The notes under the pieces: generated by a model
The model's input: the letters and a program-made list of their open reading frames with translations, nothing else
The model's database searches: none
Told to the model about the DNA's origin: nothing
Program-made: the position numbers and the translations under genes
In this document: positions 6,813 through 13,234 of the stretch, in pieces
Position numbering within the stretch: position 1 is the stretch's first letter
How the letters are laid out: the number at the start of each line of letters is the position of its first letter
Virus record (IMG/VR): IMGVR_UViG_3300041432_000057
Span: 1-32,708 of that record
Length of the DNA: 32,708 bases
DNA from: a virus
Strand: one strand, 5' to 3'

Positions 6813-8372
6813 TTATGCCTTCAAAGCTTTGGCAGCAAATTGAGAAAGATTTTGCTTTGCAGAATTTAGTTTTTGTATGAATACATCTGCGCCGGCTTCC
6901 TTGTTAGGGCCCAAATTATTGAAAGCATCTTGTTGATCTGACACATATTTATTTATAGAATCTAAATATTGAAGCATTTTAGCGGCGTTTGGTGCTTGTT
7001 GAGACTTTACTTTTACTGTATAGTTATTTACATCTTGTTTGATTTCATTAGCTAATTGTAAAATTTGAGATGAACCTTTGCCGCCGGAAGATGATTCAGA
7101 TTTCGCTTCAACTCCTGCCGCAATTTTTTGTAATACATCCATGACGGGAGCCATCTTTTTATCACAGACGTCTATAACATTTTGTGCTGATATACGTATG
7201 TTGCGTATTGAAGCGCCAAGAGGTACATATGTGTTGACAACATCCCTAACATTAGAGAACCCAGTTTGTTTATCAATCATTGCTAGTGCATGATCATTTA
7301 TGGTAAATGCTACTTCTCTACAATTACTCACAGCTTGGATAAATTCGTTGATAGCTGGAAATGCTTCGGCTGGTGGACTTTTAGAATCCATTTGTGTGGC
7401 TTTTTCGGCTGCATTTTTTTGTAATTCTGAATTTTTCTTCAATTCATCGATAGCTGATGCCATCTTTGTATTTACAAAATCTTCCATGCCTGGACCAGAT
7501 CTGCTTATCTCATTTAATAATCCATCGGCAGCTTCTTTTATTTCGGTAGCACCAAATTCTGTTTCAAATAGATAATTGGCAACTTTATCACCAGCAACTA
7601 ATCCTACGATAACTGCGCCTATTAGTGGTAAAAATGATGCTGCTTCAGTGGCGGCAGCTCCTGCGGCTGCTTCACCACCTTCAGCAACTTCACCTGCTTT
7701 AGCACCAGTATCTGCCAATTCAATAGTAGATGGCTTATTTACAATATTTTTTCCAGCGTTCCAAATTCTAGAAACTAATGCTTTTCCAGCGGCTCCTAAC
7801 CCAGTTGTGGCAACTGCTTTGGCAGCATTGCCCTCATAGTCTTTTAAACCTTGAGCAAGCACCACCTTCACAGCATTGATAGCTAATGCGTTATTCATTT
7901 TACCGGCAGACTTCACTTTGTCCGCCATCTTTTTTGCCATGGCCAATTTGCCCGTTGGCTCTTTAGCAATCATATTTTTTATTGCTTTTTGCTTGTCGAT
8001 GATAGTTTCAATCATCGCATCGCCTTCAACATCTTTCATTTGATGGCTGCCATCAGGATGAGCAAAATTTATTACGTCATCACCGGTCTCGCCATGGGCG
8101 TCATATAAATGAACGGCTTTCTTCATTATGAAAAATTTTTCTTCAATTTCAACAGCGTTCTTTACGAATCCCTTTTCACGAAGAGCTGCGCACAATTTTA
8201 GAATGTTTTCTTCCAAATTTGGACCGGGCGTTAACTTTGATTGAACGATTTTTTTATTTACGCTTGCAACCTTTGTGATTGATTCAGGAGTTATAATGCC
8301 CTTTTTCACAGCAAGATTTGCGAAAGATCTCATTGTTGAAGATTGGTCAAACGGAATATTCTTATAGGTCAT
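6813..8372 (-). CDS. Putative internal/ejection virion protein with hydrophobic core segment (519 aa)
   Basis: First gene of the five-gene block, with GAGG 8 nt before the ATG. The N-terminal 37 residues lead to ITKVAS (32-37), the shared [KR]-[TIV]-A motif. Residues 60-75 carry the recurring LREKGFVKNA helix-turn-helix-like element. Residues 95-145 resemble residues 75-120 of the 457-aa protein. Residues about 186-266 are rich in Ala and Gly and include a hydrophobic stretch (FLPLIGAVIVGLVAG) long enough to cross a membrane. The rest is helical, with a Ser/Gly linker near 425. Membrane-active internal virion protein is the best guess from composition and context. An upstream 19-codon ORF overlaps its start (see 8369-8428). 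Confidence 0.75.
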   Translation of the reverse strand: MTYKNIPFDQSSTMRSFANLAVKKGIITPESITKVASVNKKIVQSKLTPGPNLEENILKLCAALREKGFVKNAVEIEEKFFIMKKAVHLYDAHGETGDDVINFAHPDGSHQMKDVEGDAMIETIIDKQKAIKNMIAKEPTGKLAMAKKMADKVKSAGKMNNALAINAVKVVLAQGLKDYEGNAAKAVATTGLGAAGKALVSRIWNAGKNIVNKPSTIELADTGAKAGEVAEGGEAAAGAAATEAASFLPLIGAVIVGLVAGDKVANYLFETEFGATEIKEAADGLLNEISRSGPGMEDFVNTKMASAIDELKKNSELQKNAAEKATQMDSKSPPAEAFPAINEFIQAVSNCREVAFTINDHALAMIDKQTGFSNVRDVVNTYVPLGASIRNIRISAQNVIDVCDKKMAPVMDVLQKIAAGVEAKSESSSGGKGSSQILQLANEIKQDVNNYTVKVKSQQAPNAAKMLQYLDSINKYVSDQQDAFNNLGPNKEAGADVFIQKLNSAKQNLSQFAAKALKA

Positions 8373-8428
8373 ATGGTTAGCCTCAATGATAGATTATCTA
8401 TATTATGCGTAGTTATAGATATCTTCAT
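8369..8428 (-). CDS. Possible 19-codon leader ORF coupled to the 519-aa gene
   Basis: An ATG at 8428 opens 19 codons whose TGA overlaps the ATG of the next gene in the classic ATGA arrangement. The SD is poor (GGTGAAAG at about 6 nt or more), so translation is uncertain. It is listed because the neighbouring gene at 8526-9221 has a clearer leader ORF of almost the same length, and the two share the 12-mer CATTGAGGCTAA just before the downstream start. A 13-bp palindrome (8389-8401) lies inside it. Confidence 0.25.
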   Translation of the reverse strand: MKISITTHNIDNLSLRLTI

Positions 8429-8525
8429 TTTCTTTCACCGTTTTTTATTTGTAAAATTATATTTTTTTTACCTTCATTGTTAGGGTCACGCACTACTATA
8501 TATCAAGCAAAATCAAAATGTTCGG

Positions 8526-9221
8526 CTAAAACCACATGGCCTCCAATAAAGTATTCATTGATGTAGGAGGCCCTGTTACCATGGCTACAGCAGGGTGAAT
8601 TGGACTAGGTTTGCGTGTTGTAAACAAACCTGTCTCACTGCAATATAAATTGGCTTTTACGGGATACACAACGTTTGTTTCCATTTGGTCGGTTTGAAAA
8701 AACATTCTATTATACCACACCGTCATACGACCAGAGCCAATCGTAGAGTTGTCGCCAGGAATGTTTGGCACCTGATATGTATAATTTACAATCGTTCTCA
8801 CGCCATTTGGATAACCAGTTCCAAGTAAATCTACGTTTAGAGGTGTGCCAGCAAGAAATACAACTATGCCATTTCTTGGAATTAGTTGAACTTCAACGGT
8901 TGATATGAAAGAATTTTTCGCAATGTTTGCATGTTGCAATTCTACTTTTATATCGGTTGGTGTAACCCATTGTCCTGGCAATTGTCCTGGAACTGGATTT
9001 GGGACAACAACTTTTACAGTTTCATTCCAAGATACTGCACTAAATGCTTTGGTGTTGATGTCATCAATAATGCCTATTGGCGCTGTGCCATTGCTGACCG
9101 TGGCCACAATTTGATTGCCAAGAACAGTTAGCTCTGCACACATTCCTGGCATGAATTCGGCGCTAGGATCGACTGGCCAGCTATATGGGAGTGCGTTGCC
9201 AACCTGGAGTAATCTCAGCAT
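8526..9221 (-). CDS. Probable major virion structural protein (231 aa), capsid/decoration type
   Basis: The 231-residue protein has low charge and is rich in Val, Thr, Pro, Asn and Gly, with beta-strand alternation throughout and no signal or membrane segment. Its middle (APIGIIDDINTKAF) is reminiscent of small capsid-decoration proteins, but this is weak. The C-terminal third resembles the 232-residue product of 621-1319. It lies two genes after the protease/scaffold, the usual place of a decoration protein or major capsid protein; it is shorter than most HK97-fold capsid proteins, so I do not call it one. The ATG has no SD of its own and overlaps the stop of a 20-codon ORF with a strong SD, which suggests coupled translation. 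Confidence 0.75.
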   Translation of the reverse strand: MLRLLQVGNALPYSWPVDPSAEFMPGMCAELTVLGNQIVATVSNGTAPIGIIDDINTKAFSAVSWNETVKVVVPNPVPGQLPGQWVTPTDIKVELQHANIAKNSFISTVEVQLIPRNGIVVFLAGTPLNVDLLGTGYPNGVRTIVNYTYQVPNIPGDNSTIGSGRMTVWYNRMFFQTDQMETNVVYPVKANLYCSETGLFTTRKPSPIHPAVAMVTGPPTSMNTLLEAMWF

Positions 9222-9283
9222 TATGATATCATTGAGGATTTAGCCTCAATGCCTCTTGTTAAAAAACTTTCTAAAAATGTCAT
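9221..9283 (-). CDS. 20-codon leader ORF coupled to the 231-aa structural gene
   Basis: ATG 9283 has an excellent GGAG SD (9294-9291, 7-nt spacing). The ORF encodes 20 residues beginning MTFLESFLTRG and ends with TAA overlapping the ATG of the structural gene (TAATG). The structural gene lacks its own SD, so ribosomes finishing this ORF are the likely source of initiation. The 3' half of the ORF contains the 8-bp hairpin at 9230-9251. The peptide itself shows no recognisable feature. Confidence 0.55.
   Translation of the reverse strand: MTFLESFLTRGIEAKSSMIS
9230..9251 (-). promoter_or_regulatory. Leader hairpin just before the 231-aa structural gene
   Basis: In the transcript CAUUGAGG and CCUCAAUG form a perfect 8-bp stem with a 6-nt loop (CUAAAU), 8 nt before the AUG. 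The stem buries the only GAGG near the gene, and the upstream half is translated as part of the leader ORF. No U-run follows, so it is not a terminator. A role in translational control is inferred. Confidence 0.55.
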
Positions 9284-9342
9284 TCTATATCTCCATTCAT
9301 GCTGCTATCATTACATATAACAATGATTTTGCAAATGAAAAT

Positions 9343-9368
9343 AAAAAAGGCGAGAAATAATTCTCGCC
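9343..9368 (-). terminator. Rho-independent terminator downstream of the frameshift gene
   Basis: GGCGAGAA (9349-9356) pairs perfectly with TTCTCGCC (9361-9368) around a 4-nt loop; on the minus strand the stem is followed by TTTTTT. It begins 7 bp after the TAA that closes the -1 frame (9375), not the zero-frame stop at 9572, which supports the longer reading of that gene. It separates the upstream late genes from the 231-aa structural unit. Confidence 0.92.
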
Positions 9369-9374
9369 GATTTC

Positions 9375-9584
9375 TTAATCTTCCTCTTCAAATGTTTCAT
9401 CTGATGCTTGCGGAGGCTTATTAGGTAAATTCTCGCCTATATCTGCATTCAACAAATCATTTATATAATTTTTATCATCAACGTGATAATCGAACGGTGT
9501 GCCTGTATGCTTTAGATTTTCCACCATTTTCTTTGGTGTTAGTCCGTACGTATAAGGATCTCTTTTAGGTTTTAGACTTTTTTT
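9375..9584 (-). CDS. -1 frame extension of the gene at 9572-10024
   Basis: This frame opens right after a TAA at 9587-9585 and lacks a start with an SD. It overlaps the end of the upstream gene at an A9 run (9586-9578 on the minus strand) and runs 67 codons past the run to a TAA directly before the terminator. The sequence looks coding: KRDPYTYGLTPKK, then mixed residues and an acidic tail FEEED. Slipping one base back on AAA AAA AAA would join 149 residues of the upstream frame to these 67, giving 216 residues. Possible causes are programmed ribosomal frameshifting, polymerase slippage on A9, or a one-base error in the sequence. Confidence 0.65.
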   Translation of the reverse strand, partial: KKSLKPKRDPYTYGLTPKKMVENLKHTGTPFDYHVDDKNYINDLLNADIGENLPNKPPQASDETFEEED

Positions 9585-10024
9585 TTATCTTTTGCAATTT
9601 TTTCGGCGATTGATCTAATAGTTGCATATTCCGCAGTATCATGAATATTGACTTGCTTTGCAATTTTTGTTGCTTCAAGTCCCTTATCTACAACTGGATT
9701 TGGAGTGATGCTTTGCTCTAAAATTTCTTGAGGAGGCTCAATAATTATTTCAGGCTCTTTTACTTCGTCCAATTCTTCGGCGGTGACAACCATTTTTAAT
9801 GGCTTACCATCTGCAAGGCTTTGTAGAATAACACCAAGAGCATCTGCATGCGCGACAAATCCTGTTCTATCAAGAATTTCAGCAGCAGCGTCAAGATAAT
9901 CAGCTACTTTTGATAATTTCTCAAAACTATACTTATTCTCCAATTGATTGCCGTATAACTCTTTTCTCATATTGGAAGCGAGTTCGGCTTCAAAAGAACC
10001 GATTTTGAACATGCTTGTGCCCAT
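9572..10024 (-). CDS. Unknown helical protein (150 aa), probably extended by -1 frameshift
   Basis: TTAGGA lies 5 nt before the ATG. The zero frame gives 150 residues: a helical N-terminal half containing KLSKVADYLDAAAE and the recurring LDRTGF..ADALGVILQSLAD hairpin-like element, then an acidic Pro/Glu-rich linker around 85-110 and a Lys-rich end (KDKKKV). The stop follows immediately after an A9 run; see the extension at 9375-9584. It lies 10 bp after the polyampholyte gene and ends before a terminator. No family was recognised. By position it could be a head-completion or minor capsid protein, but nothing in the sequence tests this. Confidence 0.7.
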   Translation of the reverse strand: MGTSMFKIGSFEAELASNMRKELYGNQLENKYSFEKLSKVADYLDAAAEILDRTGFVAHADALGVILQSLADGKPLKMVVTAEELDEVKEPEIIIEPPQEILEQSITPNPVVDKGLEATKIAKQVNIHDTAEYATIRSIAEKIAKDKKKV

Positions 10025-10034
10025 TATTTCCTAA

Positions 10035-10859
10035 TTACTTCTTTTTTGCAAATGGATTTGGTTTCTTGTCAGATTTCTTATCAGACTTTTTGGAATCTTT
10101 TGAATCCTTCTTTTTGTCTTTTGCGGAATTGCTGTCGGTCTTTTTCTTGCTCTTCTTTGAATCTTTCTTTGAATCCTTCTTTTTCTTGGCTTCAACTACG
10201 AAAGAAGCAAGTTTGAGGCTGAAAGATGCTGACTTCTCAAATCCGATTGCGTCAAGAGCTGCTGATGCATTTACAAGATTTGCAATTGCGGTGTCAAGAG
10301 CTGCGGAAACATCGTCATCATCAGCAAGTGAGCAGTCTTCATCATCTGAATCTTTCTTGTGCTTTTTGGCATCGTTAGAATCTTCGTCGGATGACTTGTG
10401 TTTACGAGCGTCGTTGTCATCATCGGATGATTTATGCTTGCGCGCATCATTTGAATCTTCGTCAGATTCTTTCTTATGTTTACGAGCATCATTGTCATCA
10501 TCAGAAGACTTGTGCTTACGTGCATCGTTAGAATCTTCGTCCGAATCTTTCTTGTGCTTGCGCGCATCGTTCTCGTCGTCAGATTCTTTCTTGTGTTTCT
10601 TTGCATCGTTAGAATCTTCATCAGAAGACTTGTGCTTTTTTGCATCATTAGAATCTTCATCAGATTCTTTCTTGTGTTTTTTAGCGTCATTGCTGTCGCA
10701 TTCACAAGGAGCACATTCGCACTTTGAGCACTTCTTTTTCTTTGCATCATTGTCGTCTTCCGCAATGACATAGTCTTTACGGAATAATGATACATTTTCA
10801 TCGCTGTTAAGTCTAGCAAACATTTCTGCTGCCATTGAATCGCCAAAATTATTTTTCAT
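10035..10859 (-). CDS. Repetitive Lys/Asp/Ser polyampholyte protein with Cys cluster (274 aa)
   Basis: AAGGA precedes the ATG at 11 nt. Layout: a normal N-terminus (1-35); a Cys cluster CSKCECAPCEC (44-54) that could bind zinc; nine copies of NDA(K/R)KHK separated by Ser/Asp/Glu stretches (57-168); a short hydrophobic helical segment (185-225) containing the AIGFEKSASFSLKLASF element found in other virion genes here; and a C-terminal tail of about 50 residues made almost only of Lys, Ser and Asp. The tail resembles histone H1-like tails in composition, and the repeats alternate basic and acidic blocks. DNA condensation inside the head or a disordered core protein are possible roles. It directly follows the protease/scaffold gene, which supports a head function. 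Confidence 0.75.
   Translation of the reverse strand: MKNNFGDSMAAEMFARLNSDENVSLFRKDYVIAEDDNDAKKKKCSKCECAPCECDSNDAKKHKKESDEDSNDAKKHKSSDEDSNDAKKHKKESDDENDARKHKKDSDEDSNDARKHKSSDDDNDARKHKKESDEDSNDARKHKSSDDDNDARKHKSSDEDSNDAKKHKKDSDDEDCSLADDDDVSAALDTAIANLVNASAALDAIGFEKSASFSLKLASFVVEAKKKKDSKKDSKKSKKKTDSNSAKDKKKDSKDSKKSDKKSDKKPNPFAKKK
10356..10691 (-). repeat. Nine imperfect ~39-bp in-frame tandem repeats
   Basis: Each unit encodes NDA(K/R)KHK plus a variable acidic/Ser spacer; unit starts are 12-14 codons apart (residues 57, 71, 84, 97, 111, 123, 137, 149, 162). Unit lengths always differ by whole codons, so the frame is kept, and synonymous codons vary between copies. This is protein-level repetition and not a CRISPR array. 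Confidence 0.9.
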
Positions 10860-10894
10860 TGTAATTAGTTCCTTGTTTGGTATAAAATAATCTC

Positions 10895-13234
10895 TTAGAA
10901 TTGACGGCTTCTAGAATTGCCGGAAAATGCTTGAGCAAGTAGCGATGCTAAATCTTCTGATTCTGTTGCACCAGAAGAATGATTATCGCTTACTCCGAGT
11001 ATTCCAACTTGTGGCATACGTCCAGCTGTTTTGACTACTGGCTTTTGTGAAGCAATTACTTTTCTAACCGATTCGAAACTTGCATCGTTCCAGCTCATGA
11101 TTTCATCAACTTGATTTGAAATTGAAGTTCTGTCGCGGGCAATCAATTCACGATCTGCCATTTCATATGCGAGTTCATTGGCTCTTGCGAGTTTGACTCT
11201 GTATTGTGCCATCTCTTCTTCTGCTTGAGCTTTAGCATGATCCTTTACAAGTTCAGTAGCGAATTGTGAGCCTTCTGGACCCATTTCACCGTAGAATTGT
11301 TTCCAGTACTTGATAGCTGCTGGGTCAACACCATTAGCAACTAAAATGTCCATGTCTGCTGGGTCAAGTTCACCAGATACTACAAGAGAGTTAATTGCCT
11401 CTGCTTGTTTCTTAGCATGTGATGGTGTGTTGGCAACATCCAACATTGATTCGTGAATTTCTTCAACTGTTTCAACGTGCCCACCATTATCTGATGGTTT
11501 GACATCGAATGTTGGATCTTCAAGATGCTTATGGAAGTCATTGAGTACTGGATTCCATTTCATTTCTGCAGCGATTTTTGCTCTTTCTGCATCGCGTCCA
11601 GCTCTTGTTGTGGTGTCAAGAGAAGCTACGTGAACATCAAGTCCCTTTGTAGCAAGTTCTTGTGCCTTCATAGGATCTTCTGTGGTGACATTTCCTGCGT
11701 CATTTGAATCAGGAGTTTCTTCGGTTGAATCATCTTCTGAATCATTGAAGTCTGGTTGATCCATATCTTCTGCTAACATTGCGTCGAATGCATCTGTGGC
11801 TGACATGTTTGAGTCAACCATAGCCATAAGGCTATCGTCCTTGTGTGCCATTGTATCATCTCCATGTGCCTTATCTGCTAGGGCTGCTTCTTGAGCGCGT
11901 TTCACGACAAGCTTTGTACCACGTGCGTATTTGACAAACGCACCGACCAATTCAAGCGATTTAGCAATTGCTTCTTTCGCTTCGACAATTGATTCGTCAA
12001 CAAGACCATTTACTAAAGACTTGTTTTCGGCTGTTACTTTGCCTAATTCATACATGCTCACGATGTCTCTGAGTTCTTTTTCGTGGGCAGTAAGTGTTTC
12101 GTGTGATTCTTTTACGGCTTCTAAAAGCATGCCGTTCAATTCTTTGCGAGCGCCGAGCATTGCTGCTGTGCTGACTTTGCTGTCAGAAGAATCGGTGTCA
12201 TCAGCGTGCATAGCGCCAACGTCGCCCATTTCTTTTTGTTCGCCAGTAAGCTCTTTGATGGTGTCGTTTAGATCTGATATAACGGCTACTGCCTTATCAG
12301 CTAGATCAAGCGCCTTCTCTTTTGGATCGCCATCTTTCTTATCATCGCCTGCTGCATCTGGTGTAGTAGGATCTGCTGGTGGAAGAGCTGGAGGAGCACC
12401 TGGACCATCAGCTGGTGGTGGTGGAGTTGGTGGCATACCTGCATCTTGTGCCTTCTTTGCAAAGCCTTCTGCAACTTTTTCAACGCCTAACTTTCTAACT
12501 TTGTTGATAAGGTCGGTAGCAAATTCTTTGGTGTAAACACCAGCGAAGAGTGCTTCTGCATTGCCTGCGGTAATATCATTTACCGAAGCTGAAAGAATTC
12601 GTTTGTCTCCGGAAAAAACTTCCCATGTGCATTTGCCATGGTCGAGGGTGCCGTCAGCTTTTGCAGCCTTGACGAATCTTGCTTTGAGAGATGCTCTTTG
12701 TAGCATTTCTTTGCGCTTGAGTTCATCCTTTTGATCGGCTGATTCTGGAGATGGGTGCAATCCTTCTGGGTCGCCTACGCCTGGAAATGGTTTTTGTCCA
12801 ACCATTTGTTTATCTTCTTTATCACGATCATGCTCTTGAAGCTTGTCAACTGGATATTTTTGCTTACCAGGAGTTGGCTCGTTTTCTTCGCCGCCACCTT
12901 GGAAATAAGCTTCTTTGATTTTGCCAAGTCTTGTTTTCACAGCTTCGGCAGTTGATTGACGTTTGAGAGCGCGTTGTTCTGCTTCTGCACGAGCAAGCAT
13001 CTTCTTACGTTCAAGTTCGCCTTTATCGAATGACTCGTAGCCTGGATACATACCATCTACTGGGCCAACGTCTGGAAATGGAGATTGTCCAACCATTTGC
13101 TTATCTTCTTTGTCGCGAAGATGATCTTGAAGTGGATCTTTCTCATATTTTATTTGCCCTGGTGTTGGCTCGTTTACTCCGCCTGCACCTTGAAAATACG
13201 CTTTCTTGTTGATGTTATCCTTATTTCCAGCCAT
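10895..13234 (-). CDS. Nested scaffold from an internal start in the protease gene (779 aa)
   Basis: Inside the protease gene, ATG at 13234 (residue 405) is preceded by AAGAGG with 5-nt spacing, a better site than that of the full-length gene. The point lies after a low-complexity linker and just before the duplicated AYFQG units, exactly where a protease-scaffold boundary would be. In lambda, scaffold Nu3 is made from an in-frame internal start in protease gene C; the same arrangement is inferred here. Confidence 0.5.
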   Translation of the reverse strand: MAGNKDNINKKAYFQGAGGVNEPTPGQIKYEKDPLQDHLRDKEDKQMVGQSPFPDVGPVDGMYPGYESFDKGELERKKMLARAEAEQRALKRQSTAEAVKTRLGKIKEAYFQGGGEENEPTPGKQKYPVDKLQEHDRDKEDKQMVGQKPFPGVGDPEGLHPSPESADQKDELKRKEMLQRASLKARFVKAAKADGTLDHGKCTWEVFSGDKRILSASVNDITAGNAEALFAGVYTKEFATDLINKVRKLGVEKVAEGFAKKAQDAGMPPTPPPPADGPGAPPALPPADPTTPDAAGDDKKDGDPKEKALDLADKAVAVISDLNDTIKELTGEQKEMGDVGAMHADDTDSSDSKVSTAAMLGARKELNGMLLEAVKESHETLTAHEKELRDIVSMYELGKVTAENKSLVNGLVDESIVEAKEAIAKSLELVGAFVKYARGTKLVVKRAQEAALADKAHGDDTMAHKDDSLMAMVDSNMSATDAFDAMLAEDMDQPDFNDSEDDSTEETPDSNDAGNVTTEDPMKAQELATKGLDVHVASLDTTTRAGRDAERAKIAAEMKWNPVLNDFHKHLEDPTFDVKPSDNGGHVETVEEIHESMLDVANTPSHAKKQAEAINSLVVSGELDPADMDILVANGVDPAAIKYWKQFYGEMGPEGSQFATELVKDHAKAQAEEEMAQYRVKLARANELAYEMADRELIARDRTSISNQVDEIMSWNDASFESVRKVIASQKPVVKTAGRMPQVGILGVSDNHSSGATESEDLASLLAQAFSGNSRSRQF

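Noticed and set aside
8526-9221. Calling this gene the major capsid protein
   Set aside because: Position fits, but 231 residues is short for the HK97 fold and no capsid motif was seen.
10356-10691. Regular direct repeats resembling a CRISPR array
   Set aside because: Units are in-frame, imperfect, differ by whole codons and have no unique ~30-bp spacers between identical repeats.
10015-10773. 252-codon plus-strand ORF rich in Ser, Phe and Leu
   Set aside because: It is the antisense of the NDA(K/R)KHK repeat gene; its repeats mirror that gene's codons and it has no SD or promoter.
11931-12536. 201-codon plus-strand ORF
   Set aside because: Lies wholly inside the protease/scaffold gene with biased shadow composition (Ser/Ala-rich) and no start signals.
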